Source: Doryteuthis pealeii
Lineage: Eukaryota; Mollusca; Cephalopoda; Myopsida; Loliginidae
DNA length: 64,000 nucleotides
Assembly: GCA_023376005.1 (NCBI GenBank)
Contig: CM042145.1
Coordinates: forward strand, 13,104,454 to 13,168,453
Reading direction: 5' to 3'
Of this stretch, positions 1 to 14,189 are shown one piece after another (the first letter of the stretch is position 1; the number at the start of each line of letters is the position of its first letter). The notes beneath the pieces were generated by a model. That model made no database searches. It was not told the origin of the DNA and saw only the letters and a program-made list of their open reading frames with translations. Made by a program: the position numbers and the translations under genes.

Positions 1-1165
1 ACTGAAAAAACTGGGAAAAAAAATACTGAGCTAAATACATTCTTTGACCTTTTTCTAGTGTATCAACCAAAACATTGTCTTAAGAATAACAAAGAAAACA
101 ATATGAAAAACAAATGGAATGATGAAAACACTTAATTTGTGAACTTCAGAAAACAACAATCAATTTATCAAAGAAGAGAAAGATGTTCAGTCTATAGTAT
201 TAAAAAGAAAAAGACAAACAAAAGACAGAATATTTTCATATTATTAAGTCAGTGGGATCAATACTTGATACTTACCATCTGTTTTTATGGCTACTGTCTG
301 TAATTTAAATTAAAACTTGGAAATGATAGAATATATTCTAATTATTATTTGAATACAAAAAAGACATCTTTAAGGTTTGATGAAATCAGAGCAATTTCAA
401 ATAAACATCAAAATATAAACAAAACTACTTTGATTCCTGTACTGTAAAAGAGATTATTTTTTACAAGAATTTACTAAGCACAGCTTATTCTAGCCAGAGT
501 CATAAATGTGGGACTTCTAGTGAAGATCAAACTTATTAAAGTACTAATGGTCTGCAAGACTAAATCACTTGCCTCATGACAAGTATTTCTCCATAAAAAG
601 AAAATTATATATCATATATACAAACTCTATTCTATACTTGGTCATTTTCTTATTTCTTTATTTGTATTAAACAGTGAGGGAGTTAGACATATATTTTTAC
701 AAGCAGCCATTTTTCACTTTAAAATTCAAAATTTATGAGGAAATGGAGCAGCTGAATTAGAGATTCCTTAAAAGAAATTCTAAAAGTTGTTTTGTTGTTT
801 TAAAGAAAAATGCTGTCATTTTAAGTAAAATACTCAAGTGATTACTCTTCATCATAAAAGTCAGATTAAACAATTGTTGATTTTTAAAACCAATAAAGTT
901 CATTTCTGCTCATCAGTAAATTTCATATTGGAATCGTTGTGTATATAACAATAAAGATGAGAACAACAGTCTGAAAAATCTAAATAAATCAAATTATCAA
1001 GCCCCTTCTAAAAAATTCAGACACATTGAATTTTCTCTGAATTTTTGAGATGAGGCTTGATAATTAGTATTATTTGTATTATTCGGACTATTGTCCTCAT
1101 CTTCATTGTTATCTGTACAATGTTTTGGTCAATGTGCCCTCCGGCCTTCTTCAAGTATTTCTTGT

Positions 1166-1222
1166 TGGACTCGGGAACCTTCTTGAACTTGGGAACCTTC
1201 TTTTCAAACTCGGGAACTTTCT
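1166..1222. repeat. Short tandem repeat, block A copy
   Basis: The block A version of 45133-45197. Confidence 0.68.
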
Positions 1223-1300
1223 TGAATTTTAGTTTGTACAGTTATTTCTCTCTTTTTTCTATTTTTTAATACATTATCTTTTTTTGTTTCTATTTTAAAT

Positions 1301-1600
1301 TGATTAATTGATTTTTAATGGCATGTCAACCTTTCTTCATGTCTAGAGATTAGGGAATTACATTGTACATTCATATTTACATTTTTTGTGTAGTTGTTTC
1401 TTAAGATATTTTTTTGTACATGGTCCAATCTAATATGAATAATTTTTAAAGATCTATTTGACCCATAGATGGGACCCTAACTGGTACTACCACTCCAAGT
1501 CAGAGTGGACTTAGGAGTAACAGCAATGCAGTGGGTACTCTACACTGCCCACTATCAGACACAGTTTAATGTCATGGCCAGGACACTTATATTTCAGAGT
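1301..1600. mobile_element. GGCATGTCA family, block A copy
   Basis: The block A version of 45271-45567, nearly identical. Confidence 0.65.
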
Positions 1601-3242
1601 TTCAACCTCAATTGAATATTTCACTGCATAAAATACCAGTAAAAAGAATTAAATCTTTTAAAAATTTGATTGTTTTTTTTCAACAAAAAAAAAAAAAAAA
1701 AAATTGAGTAAATTTTGTCAACCAAATCCTTTTAGTCAAAGGTTAGATTATTTCTTTTTCTTAGCTATAGTCTCATATCCATTATGATCCATTGGAACAT
1801 TTGGGTTTTTTTATCAAATGACTGTATAATAATTACTTTTTTCTAAAAAGGTGTAAATCAATGTAGATATTTCAAGAGAATGCATTGTTCTATGTATGTC
1901 AATTCATTGTAACTAAAAAGGCAAACTAAATTCATGATTGCTACACACAAAAGCACACGAAAAGCAGTGACAACAATGAAAATATTGGTGCAAAAGATTG
2001 AGTGTCACTTGTAATCTTATATCTTGAGTAAGTGACCACTTGAGATGAGAATTATTAACTCTTCACCCTCAGCCTCCCACAACTTTTGGCCTTTCTTCCT
2101 GGGGTCTGGCTAGAAAAAATATCCAAAATATAAGATGTTGTAATCTGTTATTTACAGACTGTTAAATAGCAGATTAAAACACTTTATATAAAATTTAAAA
2201 TATATTCAAAATAATAAATGATATAAAATATGAACTTGGTAATAGTAAATGTAGAAGTGGGGATCCATAGTTTAATTTTCAATTGTCCAGGTTTATTTAC
2301 TTCTAGTTAGCAGCACAAATACTGGCAGCTCGGGTTCAAAGAGTTAAGGAACATATTTTTAAAAGACAGAATATAAATTAAAATTCCTGATAGAAATAGT
2401 AAACTGAATACAGTATTGGAAGATGCCTTCACATTGTGCTTATTAAATTATGAAACAAATGATTGAATACAGTCTAAATATTTACACAAAAATTAGTTTT
2501 TTGTTAATGAGACATTTAATGATTTACATTTAATAATTTTAATGGTTTTACATTTAATGGTTTACATTTATATCAACAAACATAGCAGGAGTAGGGGTTG
2601 ATAAATTTTTTGTGATATTTTGAGATAGATATAGTAAAATTTTGAATCTAATCAAAAGGGAGCTATACTATAAGGTTTGGTGATTTTTAGATGATATTAT
2701 TTTTTATAAGTAAGTAAATTGAAAAAAGTTGAAGAAAATTGTGATAAATTCAATCTATCGGAATAATATCAAATTAACATGAAGGTACTTTTTTTTGCCC
2801 GAAGCTATTATAGTCATTTTCTATAAACTTCATATATTGAATAATTGATGCTTTAATCAAAGAAGATCCTTTCACTATTAATAAATTTGCATTAAGAAAT
2901 ATTTCAGCTTTGAAATGAAGAGTCATTAGAAGAAAAAAAAATATGCGGTCTTCATATGGATTAAATAGATAAAAAGATATAAACCTTAGACAATTATAAC
3001 TATGGCTGTAAAAGTGATTGGTGGTTAATTCAATAATAAATCAATGGAATTAAATGATAATTGTGTATGAAACAGTGGATGTTTTGTAAGACAAGTAATC
3101 CAGCAATGACAGCCTAGAGATCTTTAAAGAAAATTTTCTAGGTTACTTTATTGATTACTTTCCATTCAATTTAATAATTGTTTTGAATTAATTCTTCGAT
3201 GTTCCTCAAATAAATTAAGGCCTATAAGTATTTTTTTACATA

Positions 3243-3530
3243 TGTGGTGTAATGGTTATGATCATAGTAAATGGACACGTTGAGACAAGTTCAAATCATG
3301 TATGAGGTTGTTTGCATTTCACATAGTGCTAATACCCTTAGGAAAGGTATGAATCAAACTATTCTCCCTCCAGCTATGGGTAAATAGCAGAGCAGACTGG
3401 GCTATTTAAACTTGGTATGGCAACCAATCTAGGAAAAGGAAAACTTTGAGTTCAAACCTGTTAAACTCCACTTAAGAAAGTGACCTTCTGTCACATCCTA
3501 CTCATGCAGAGGGGTTGGTAAATATGTATA
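3243..3530 (+). mobile_element. SINE-2, block A copy
   Basis: The block A version of the insertion at 47228-47510, with only a few substitutions. Confidence 0.72.
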
Positions 3531-4142
3531 AGTATTATTTTTATTACAATAGTCTATTTCCATATAATTTCAGACTAATTTAAAGGCTGCCTTAGGTAGC
3601 AATTAAACTCAATGTCACCACATTCTATCCATAAAATTTATATCATAATTAATTGTAAATAAATAAGGGGAAGTAATCTACAATTAGTATTTACAGTCTA
3701 TGACACCATTGAGGCCGTTTTTTTCTTTACACAATGCTTTGATGTTATTGGAGAGAAATATAACTTTAACGACTGGAGGGAGATAAGAATATATTTATGT
3801 GCAAAAGAAAGCTCTACTCAATGGTATAATGGGTTTAGACTAGCAGTAAAAATTTACTGAGTAAAACACAAAATAGGCCTCAATGATGTCTTAGACTGTT
3901 AATAGTTATTTTCCTAAAGAAATTATAATAATTGGAGTGAGTAGAAACACTGACCCCCCCCCTACTATTATTAAGTTGCAAATTTGATAGGAACGCTCTT
4001 TATTCTTACTGTAGCGATTGTCTGCCCCTGCTGGGATGGACCTGGGTACAAAAGGGTTATCTTCCTTTACCACGAGTGTTTCGCCAATAGATGACACTAC
4101 TAGCTGGGTATTCAAATAGCAGCCTGGGAATTTCTCTTTCTT

Positions 4143-4365
4143 TCTCTTGGTCCAGCATCCACAAAAGATGGACTAGACACCTGGTTAGAAAAACAAGGCG
4201 CCGGCACATCAACATCTTCGGGGACAGCCTTCACATGCGACATCTGTAGTCGAGAATGTTTTTCTAACATTGGACTTTACAGTCACAGGAGGCGCTGTAA
4301 CTTCAGGGGCACAAGAACTATATCATAGTCTTCCGAGACTGAAATGCCAATATAATATATACATA
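4143..4365 (+). mobile_element. I/Nimb-like LINE tail, block A copy
   Basis: The block A version of 48130-48345 with an intact finger (TCDICSRECF..GLYSHRRRC) and its own stop after GTRTIS. Confidence 0.75.
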
Positions 4366-4574
4366 ATGCAATTACATCCTTAGTATAATGATCTGATTTT
4401 TGTATTTCACTGTAACACAGCAAAAATAGCATAACATTAGGAAATCTTTATTACCTCAATAGTGATATAAGAATTGGATGTGTGGTTCTTATAATATGTT
4501 AGAAAGCTCAGAGTAACCTTCCAATGTAGGTGAATATATACATAAATGAATCCGAGCAAAGTGGTACGTATAAC

Positions 4575-4886
4575 AACAAATACAGACTTTATTGTCTGAG
4601 CATGTGGAGAATGACATGCATAACAATATACAGACAGATAAGACGAGAGTCTTTTGGAAGTACGAAAGAGTTCATAAAGAGTATGAGAGTCACTAACTGA
4701 TAGCTGATATTCTTGACCACAGATGTCACATGTGAAAGCTGTCCCCAAAGATGTTGATGTGCCGGTGCCTTGTTGCCACTGCTTTCTTCTGGACCTCCTA
4801 GCTTCATAGTGTTGCGCCAGGGGGACTTCAGACATGGTCAGTCCTCTACAGAGAGCCTGCTGCCAATGAGGGCGGTCCTGAGTCAA
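4575..4886 (-). mobile_element. Second I/Nimb-like LINE tail, block A copy
   Basis: Open on the minus strand from 4886 (DRPHWQQALCRGLTMSEVPL ... TAFTCDICGQEY). The ATG at 4886 is not a gene start; the piece is the C-terminal end of a LINE ORF. Confidence 0.7.
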
Positions 4887-5514
4887 TAATTACATTTTAT
4901 GGGGTCTTGAATATTAGCAAAGAAATGAACTAAAATCTGAATTATCTAAAAGTCAACAACTAGACAATTAAAGTAGACATAAATCTCAGATCTTAGTTGA
5001 ATTTTCTTGTGGAATATGATTCATAAGCAATAAGTTTGGTAATTTCTTTGACAGCTCCTCCTATTTCTTGGATTGTGATATAATGGAATGACCCATCTCC
5101 CCCGTACCTTAACAATGGCGATGGTTCTAACCACTATTTAAGAACACACAGATTACTCTGTGCAGAACTCACTTGAAGTACTTAGACGATGGACTCTCCT
5201 CCTAATACTCACGTGACCTTACTATATAACAGATTGATAGGGCCATTGCCTCAAGCAATGCAGCCAGTGGTGCGGTGTTAAAAGAAAAGTGAGAGAATGC
5301 AGGGCGAGTGAAGATAATGAGCCAGTGGGTGGAGCAAGCCTCTACAGCAGTGATTTGATTAACTTGAGATTTAAAAACAAACAAAATTAGAATTTTAATA
5401 GTATATAAATAGTGTAGGTATGCTGTTCCACCTCCCAAACACAAGTATAAGGGAACACTGTTCCAATGTATTCTCACAACACTAGATCATAAACGGCAAC
5501 CCTTGTTGAAATAA

Positions 5515-5748
5515 AAGTAAAGTCGTCGGGGTGACCTATCAGCGAGGGAGTCTATCCCCTTTTCACTAGCGCTAGACCAAGGAGATTGTTTTTGCGCCTG
5601 ATGTGGAGCGCCACACCTACCATCAGCTCTTTACTTTACCGCACAGATCCCTGTGCTACTCATACGCTGAGTTGGCAAGGGCTGGGATCGAACTAGGAAC
5701 CTTGTGGTTTCTAGCCGAACGCTCTACCAATTGAGCTAACCCGGCCCC
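5515..5748 (-). mobile_element. SINE-1, minus strand, block A copy
   Basis: The block A counterpart of 49485-49722, with the same head, body and tail and a few substitutions (GGGCCGGGTTAGCTCAATTG). Confidence 0.87.
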
Positions 5749-6329
5749 GCACTAAAATAGACCAATGATTTATACCATAATTATCATATTATATAAGATG
5801 CACTATTTTGCTAGATATTTCAACCTAAAAGTTAGGTGTGCGTATTATACACGAGAAGTATATAATTAACTTCTTTTCCAGCCACATACCTCACCATATT
5901 CAGGATGGGATGACTGAGAGTAAGTTATATCAATAGTTCAAACTAATGTGTTTTACGGCATTACAGAGAGATATCCACAGGAATGTGTTTGTTATATAAT
6001 TTTGTTTCTCTTAATGTCTTATTTTTGCCACAAGCTTGTTGCGTTTTTGTTTGAACATGCCTGTGTATTTGTCCTAAATATTATGTAGATTTTGTGTTTC
6101 CAAACATAATGTAAACTATATTAATTCTTATTTTTATTTAGCATGAACCAATAAAAAGTTGAACAAATGCTAAATTTAGGTTACATTCAGCAACTACAGA
6201 TTCTAAAAAATCAGTGTGTATTATACACAATCATTTTTTTCCAGAATTTTATAGTAAAATTTAGAGGTGCACATTATACACAAATAATTATGGTATTCAT
6301 CAATATAGTTGGACCAAGTTTGATGATCA

Positions 6330-6344
6330 GTCAGTTTATATATT

Positions 6345-6376
<32 letters not shown>

Positions 6377-6382
6377 CTGATC
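6330..6382. repeat. TA-rich cruciform palindrome, block A copy
   Basis: The block A version of 50306-50355. Confidence 0.82.
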
Positions 6383-6428
6383 TCTCTGTGATCGTAAAAT
6401 ATATAACAAACCTATGTATTTAATAGTT

Positions 6429-6686
6429 TAAACACCAGCCCCACTACAGCAGCTGTCAGTGGCCAAGGGGATAAGATATCAGGCTGGCAAACAGTCAGTC
6501 AGAGTTCGACCCTAGCCAAGGATAGTCATTGTGTCTAGCCACACTGAAGAGGCATGAAACACCGAAACACGTGTCTGTGGATGACTTATATATATGAAGG
6601 TTCAATGTAACCGAAATGTTTTAAACATCGATTATTAAATTCATCCCATTTTCGGAACACTTGTTTTTTCAAATTTTCTTTATTAT

Positions 6687-6690
<4 letters not shown>
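6429..6690 (+). mobile_element. SINE-3, block A copy with longer 3' part
   Basis: The same head as 50410-50562, continuing after GGATGACTTATATATATG for about 105 bp (GGTTCAATGTAACCGAAATG..CATTTTCGGAACAC) that block C lacks. Confidence 0.6.
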
Positions 6691-6718
<28 letters not shown>

Positions 6719-7896
6719 CACTATTTCCTTCTTTCTTGGATTCAAACAAAGACACTAGTGTTGTATATCTTCTTTTTACTTCTATTTCTTCTGCTCATCT
6801 TTGGTACCTTACGTTCTTCTAGCATCTCTTCTACATCTCTTCTGGTTGGTCGTCCTTGATTCATTTCTTCTAGGTCAGTCTTGTTGCCAAGTCATTCATC
6901 AACCACAAAACCATATTATTTATTTAAACTTTTATTTCTTAATTAACATATTTCTCTACTAATCACAGCGCACGGTGTGCAGTGAGTCTCAGTTAAAGCA
7001 GTAACTGCCTGACGTCCAAGCTGAACTGAGAGCCAACCGGTCCCACGTGAGTTAATATTCACGGGTTTTCTGTAATATTCGATGGAAGTCCCGCCCGTGA
7101 TATGAAAAGGGGCCATCCTTCAGAATACGGGGTTGACAATAATCTATGGCATAGATTATGTACACTAGTTGTTAGTCTATGAGATATAATTTAGTTGACA
7201 ATTATTCTATTAGGGTAGATTGTGTAAAGTGTATAGAGTAGCCATTTTACTTCTTGTCTACATCTCTCTCAAAATCAAATCCATGATACAAAAATATATA
7301 ATCTAATATTAAAACAATCTAGATGTTTTCTATATTTGGTCAGGTAATTGCTCATCACATGAGCAAGTTTGTAAAGTATTTTATTAAGATTCAAGCTCTG
7401 AGCAACTATCTCAGGCTAAGATCATAATGATTTTTTTTTTTCATGCAAGTAATACACCAGCCTGGCATTTTCCCTAAAGTTGCTCAGTGAAGAATAATCC
7501 TTTCTAACCGATCCCCATGGTATGGAATAGAAATAAGATATCATCAATAATTTTCTGGATGTGACCCAGGGGTGAGGAGTATTTAGGTCAACGGATGAAA
7601 CTTCGGGTGATATGTTTCATTGCGCAGACAAATAGCTAAAAACTGAAAAAAAAAAATATTTGTGTTGGGGGACGAAAAACAGAAAAAGAAATGAAAACTA
7701 ATCTTTGTTTGATCAACATTTAGCTCAATTAGTCTGGACCGATGATGGAAAATATTAGGGGTTATTGCAAGACTGGATTTTATAAGATGTAAAGTTTAAT
7801 TATAATTGAAAGTTTATTAGGCAACATTGACATTAACCAAATGCTAATGGTTAATTCAGAAAAGCATGGCATCTACAGGACAGTACTGTTAAAAGG

Positions 7897-8042
7897 AGGC
7901 ATCCATGGCATAATGGTTATCATATAGAAGTGGATTTGTTAACTGAGTTCAAATCTGAGCAAGGCTGTTTGCATTTACATAGCATGAATACTCCTGGGAA
8001 GGTATTAAATCCAATTATTCTCCCTTCAGTTATGAGTAGAGA
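7897..8042 (+). mobile_element. SINE-2, 3'-truncated, block A copy
   Basis: The block A version of 51829-51975, with a few base losses. Confidence 0.65.
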
Positions 8043-8695
8043 TGTATGTACATGGATGTTGCCATGTATAGTAGTATCAAAAGGATAGTTAACATTTAGG
8101 GAGGTTGGCAGATTTTAATAGATGATAAATAAAAAGAGGAGGATTTCTTGATGGGATGAAGAGGTTATTTTTTTTTTAATGCAATAATAAATTCAAGTCA
8201 TTGCACAAGTATAGTCAGAGGTCAGTAGACAAGGGTATCATTTTTTAAGTACTTTAGTTTGGTTGTCTAGTGGACAAAACGATTTTCTTTACCGGAAGCC
8301 CCAGACACATATATTAAGGAAGCACTCGAGATGATGAGTTGTGAGAGATGGAGTTTGCTAACAGATGAATGGCAGTCCATGGCAGTGGTGTTTTGTCATG
8401 GCAGTCATGGCAGTGTGGTTTATGCTGCCAGGCAAGCAAGGGTCAGGGCCTACCCTCCCACATAATTAGTCACAAGAACATAGACAGTAGTTAGCAGCTG
8501 GCAGTTAGACAAAATGGGATAGTAATCTGACCAAAGTTCTTCACCTGTCTCCCTATCATGATAGTGGGGATCATCACCCAAGTCCACATTGCAAAATGTC
8601 ACATGTATCCTCTAAGAGGATAAACTAACAAGAATTGTCATCAATAAGACATTATACATGTATTCTAAAATTCATTTCTGTGTTTTTCTTTTTCT

Positions 8696-9310
8696 TTGAG
8701 CTGAGCTGTAAATTGTACGGTTTCGCCAACCTATTGCTGTTGTATAGCCGTATATACCCTTCTAATATATCGGGTATATAATAGAGAAGACAGAGAGATT
8801 TATTAGAGATGGTAGATCTTACCTGCTACTCTTCTCTTAATTGTTGCTGACTCGTTGCTGTTAAGCTATTTCTACCCTTCGGTCGCTATTTTCTTTGGGC
8901 TGACTTCTATTTAAGGTTTCTGCTAGGGTATACTCTTCTTCCTTTGCTAATTCTTCATCTTCTGACTGGACTTAACATTGTCTTAATAATTTACACAAGA
9001 CTTGGTTTTTACTTGATCAAGTTTTATTAGCCATATTTTGATTCAGTCGCTGGGAGAGACCAACTTGGGAAAGCCACACCATGTCTGCCCTTTCAAAGCT
9101 GGGTCAAACCTGCTTAACTAAACTAACTATTCCTCTGTCTCCTGTACTGAGGTCAATTGGGGGTCATCTAAATGTCAATCATAACCAACGGTTTGGGAAA
9201 TAACCCCTCCAGTTTTAAACTTAACAAACTTTTATTTAAGTGGTAGAGCATCAGACATTTAAGAATAACCCATCAATCGAAACTTTATTTAACTAACTTA
9301 CAGGTACACT
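8696..9310. mobile_element. LTR-like repeat, block A copy
   Basis: The block A version of 52615-53250; palindrome 1 begins inside it, at about 8908. Confidence 0.4.
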
Positions 9311-11890
9311 CACAATTTTGACTTCTCAAAATGTAAAATTGGCCAATAGATCTCCCTTTTGAAAATGATCGAAGTGGGGGTAGAGAATTGGCTAGACGGC
9401 AACTGGACAGGTCATAATGATAACTGCCACAAAGCTCCAATTTAATCTTTATTCTTTTTTTTTTTTAAACATCCATCTTCTCTTCTTCAAGATTGTTTTG
9501 ACTATTGAATCTTATTTCCTTTTGTTGTTTGTTTCTATAATTGCTTTTTTTTAAATTCATTCCATTTATCTAGATATTGTTGACCAAAGTATTAGTGGCA
9601 ACTTGGGGAAAAAAGACTTCTTTATTAATATTGATATCAGCCTTGAGAAAGGCTGAATAATGGATCTGTTGAAATATTGTGATTAGGAATAAATCAACAA
9701 AAATCAATCAATAATCTGAAAATCTCTTTGAAATAAGAATGACACTTTTAGAATTTAGACTGAAACCTTTATTCTTTTTCTGGGTTTGTTACTATCTCAA
9801 TACACAAAAAAGTTTTTCACTTGTCTCTGTCTTTTATTATATTTGTCCAAATGCCTCAAAAAAGGTAATTTTATGTGAAAACAGGGTTTTGTCCAATAAA
9901 TAGATTATTAACCATTTTTAATTAAACATTTCTAGAAAGATTTAAGTTTGATAAAAGCAGAATTTCAGAAAACTAATTGTTCGTTAATGTTTAAACTTTT
10001 TATTCAAAGAATCACAAGTTCAATAACATAAATAATATTGTTGTTTACTGTCGGTGAGAGAATCCGCAACGTAGTGGTTCAAAGCATGCACGACTGTGTT
10101 TGGCATGTTGAATGAGATCGGGGGGAGTGTAACGGGCCAATTGGGGAGATTGACCACATCCTCCTGATCGTGAGATTGTGGTTTGACATGGATGCCTTGT
10201 GGTGCGCATGTAAAATCATAGACTGTGCGATGGACCCGAATGTCTGGTGTTAGTGTTCTATTTAAGGCCTGTTTAAATGCATGGGGCAGTTGCGTCTTGA
10301 GTCTTGTAACGGGGCAGTGACGTAAATAAGAAGGAAGTAACTACGAGAGAGAAAAAATTTGGAGACTGCTAGGATTTGTGAAGCTGAAGGAACTGATTAT
10401 CCCTTGGCAGACCGACCATTGCACAAAAGGAATTATGGTGTCATTGAACGGACTCCAGTTGAAGAAAAAAAAAAACTTTTATATTTACCTGATGGTTCTA
10501 TTGATATGTGAAATGATTTCTGATGAGTATAAGCAAAAAATCCAAACAATGTCGTCTATTGTGAATTGATAATTGCATATTAAGTGACTGGGTTTGGAGC
10601 TTATTTTTTCCAAAGACCTAGAAAAAGAGGTAATTGATTTGCAAAACCTAATTTTCTGCATTAGAGTTTAATATAATAGTTTTAATTTAATCTATAAATG
10701 ATTTAATATTAAATTTCGGAGCCCTGTGTCTATTAATGAAATTAACAGCGTCGATCACGAGGGCTATCCCCCCGCAACACCTGCCCCTCGATTTAACTCT
10801 GAGGGGGAATGCGACAGGATAGACGCATTTTTTTGTCTACCACCATAGCTTTTTTTTTCTTTTAAATCTTTTGTCAACGTGTTGTACAGAAAGAATCCCC
10901 AAAAATATTTCTTTTGTCAAAAATCAAAAAGGAAAACCTTCTTTAGACCTAACCCCCCACCCAATTATAAAAGCAGTGTGATAATAAACAAAGAAATAAT
11001 GACATTGTGCAGATGGCATAGAGAAGCAACCACAGAATACTCGACTGGGATAATTCCGTTTGTCCAAAAGTTTAAACAGCTCCCCCATTGAGTGCAAAAG
11101 ATTTTCTAGAAAAAAAAGAAATTTAAAGTTAATAAAGAGAGCAGATATCATACAAAAAGGACACTGAATTATGACAGAAAAGCAAAGACTTTTTTTATTT
11201 ATCACAATAAAGACATAATTAAATACTTGACTCGTGTGTTTTGCCTGTCGTCACTTCCAGTAAATGATGACATTTCAATTTTGATTTTGAAGAAAAAGGG
11301 TAAAGAAATGCAAACACATCAGAGAGAAAAAAGAAAGAAAAAGAGAGAGAGGGGAAGATAAGAGAGACGGGGAAGACACATTGTCTGTTTCAATGGATAG
11401 AATGGAGATGGGAGGAAGGAAAAAGGTGTGGAAGGGGAGCAAGAAATTAAAGAGAACTAGAGAGAGAGAAAGAAAGAGAGAGTGAGTGGAGAGAGAGAGG
11501 GGGGGAGAAAAGGAAGAAAGAAGACTTTTGTTTAGTATAAAATTATCATGAATAAGGTATAATCTGAATCTGCTGTTAATATATTAATAAGTTTTTTTTA
11601 TATTTCATGACCTAAAAGTAATGCATGTAGTAACTATTCTTGTCATACTTCCACAGGAGACTGGAGAATCTGGAATACATCCAATCAATTGTAAATAATA
11701 TACTATAAAGAAAAAGAAAAAATATACTTAGTAATTTAGCAACAAAGAACTATCCTTTTGTTAGTCTTTTTTATGAATCTATGAAATAGAAGAATGTTAA
11801 CTTCTTCATAACCAAAATGTAATAAAAAGAACAAACTTTTAAAAGTTAAAGAAAGGATCGATGATCAAGATCTATCAAGTGTTAATAAAA

Positions 11891-12116
11891 ATTGACATAT
11901 TACTTAGGCCCCCTTTTGATCTCGATAAGAAAGGACATGTTTTTCATTTACACGTCAATATCCGGTTGTATTTAACAGACAATTTTAGATTTTTTTTTTA
12001 AAATTATAAAACAACCCCTAACATTACCTAACAAACAACCGGATATTGACGGTGTAATGAAAAACATGCCCTTCTTAATCGGATCAAAAGGGGTGCTAAA
12101 GGTAATATGGTCCAAA
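11891..12116. mobile_element. Fold-back MITE, block A copy
   Basis: The same element as 55898-56137 with scattered base losses. Confidence 0.78.
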
Positions 12117-12206
12117 AATTTAAAAAAGGGACCTCAGAAAATGGTCCACTACCTTGAATTTATGAACCAAAAAGAGATTTGATAAATTTTCAAAATATGC
12201 ACTGCT

Positions 12207-12257
12207 TCTGCAATTTAGCCTGTTTTTCAGCAATATTCAACCACTTCATCCACAATC
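12207..12257 (-). pseudogene. Block A copy of linker exon, damaged
   Basis: This is the copy of 56231-56285 with base losses. The donor side reads GCAGTG instead of GTCAGT, and the acceptor CAG is changed to CGG. Confidence 0.65.
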
Positions 12258-13341
12258 CGAAATGTTATAGTCCACAATCTCAATGCATTTGTTATATATA
12301 AACAAAATTACATTTTCACATTGCTCATTCAAAATACTGGAACTATTATTGGAATGTTATGTATTTAGTAAATGGTTTGGTGCTAGGAGGATATTTAGTC
12401 ATCGCCCTACTCATCGAGATTAACATATTAGCATTAGTATATTGTTATACACTAAACAGAAAAGACAAGATAATTCATATAAACATATAAGATAATTAAT
12501 GGCATACATTATAAAACATAACAAGTATCTGCGGAACACACAATGTATCAATAGATGAATAATACACATTGTTCCATGAAGCAGTGAATAAAAAGGGGTT
12601 TTTTTAGGAGATTCACATAGTGGCTATGTCAAATCATCAGAAGAAAAGTAAAAATTGTCACCACCCCCCCGTTCGATTTTCTGAAATTTTGTACAGGTGT
12701 GGAAGTTAGAAAACATTCCCCAATTTTGAACTTACCAATTCCACAATTTGCGGAGTTATGTCGATTTTTGGCCTCCAATTGGTGGGTTTGCCGAAAAATG
12801 GCAACTTTTTGTAATCTATTTTGTCTGTAAATGAGTTAGAGCTTCCCTACTCCTAAAAATTGGGTTTATAAAGCATTTTCTTGAGAAATCAAAAATGCTA
12901 TCAAAAGTCTAAAACGTCAAGCCAATTTTCAAGTTATTGAGGATTTCTGATTTTTTCATAGCAAGATCAATATTCACCGATGTGGCACTGAATTAAGACA
13001 ATTTTTTTCTATTATTATTTTCACATTAATTGAACATTATTTGTACCAAAAAGATAGTTTGGTGTTTCCCCAGACAAGTTACAATACGTTAATTTTAAAT
13101 TACATAGATGTGGCTTATGTTTAATAACAAGGTAAACAAAAGTTTATTGCCAGGTTTGTAAACAAAGTCCCACATCTGTTCAATAACGAGATACAAACAG
13201 ATTTTAATCCGCTTATGGAGGGGAACCAAAAGAGGCAAGAGAAAAGTTCTCACTTCTCACATGAAATGGACACATGATGTCCCAAGACATACCCACTACA
13301 CAAAGGAAGGCAATTGTCTTGTCTCCCTAGCATAATATTCT

Positions 13342-13583
13342 AGGGTGGTTTTAGCTCAGTCGGTAGAAACTGCTAGCATGCCAAGGTTCTGGTTTGATAT
13401 CAATCCCACCAACTCAGCATGAGTACACAGATTGGGTAATCTGATCCTGTGCAGGTAAAAAGGGGAGCTGACGGTAGATGTGGTGTCAAAAAAAACAACT
13501 CCTGTCTAGCACTAAGAAAGAGGATTGACTTCTCACAATGCCGGCTGATACCGACAATAGACACTTTACTTTACTTACTTTAT
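13342..13583 (+). mobile_element. SINE-1, block A copy
   Basis: The same insertion as 57415-57673 seen in block A, with small losses in the head (GGTAGAAACTGCTAGC). Confidence 0.8.
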
Positions 13584-14189
13584 ATGATATCAATTGTTTT
13601 CAAAGTTTGTGATTATCGACAAATAATAAACTTGGACCAATGATTGTAATATTGATTTATTCCACGATTTTTCTCATTTGGTTGTTATAACATATAGATG
13701 CTTTTTATAAACAAAATGTTCACTGAATACTTTTTAGTTATATTTAGGTGGTCCATTTTTGTTTGAATAGAGGATATTTTTTGTATTTCATTACTGTGAT
13801 TTGTTTGTTATGAGAAAAGTCATAATCAGATATATATGACAATTAGTAGCAAATTATTCTTTTTAAGCCTCAAAAGACATTATTTTAAAAATAAAAATAA
13901 TATGTTTTTTATTTGGAAAAAAAAAATAAAATTAATCAATTAAATCATTCAACAATAATAACTGCAATACAAAGTACTAAAATTAGAATATATTTGTCTT
14001 TTAATGCTACCGATGATATAAAATATCAAATACTTTTCTTTTATTAAATATGATTTATAGTATGTCCCCATGATTTTTGAAGATGCAAATAAATTTTCAA
14101 GGTTTTGTTGCAAAATTTGTTTTTGATGTTAGGATATAAAATCTTTGTATCATTTTAATATTAAAAACAAGATATATTAGAATACACAT

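Noticed and set aside
4437..4886. 149-codon minus-strand ORF as a gene
   Set aside because: Its N-terminal half is the C-terminal tail of a LINE ORF2 and the rest is chance; block C breaks the frame.
6429..6500. Functional Leu/Ser tRNA gene
   Set aside because: Only box A and box B are tRNA-like; no closed acceptor stem.
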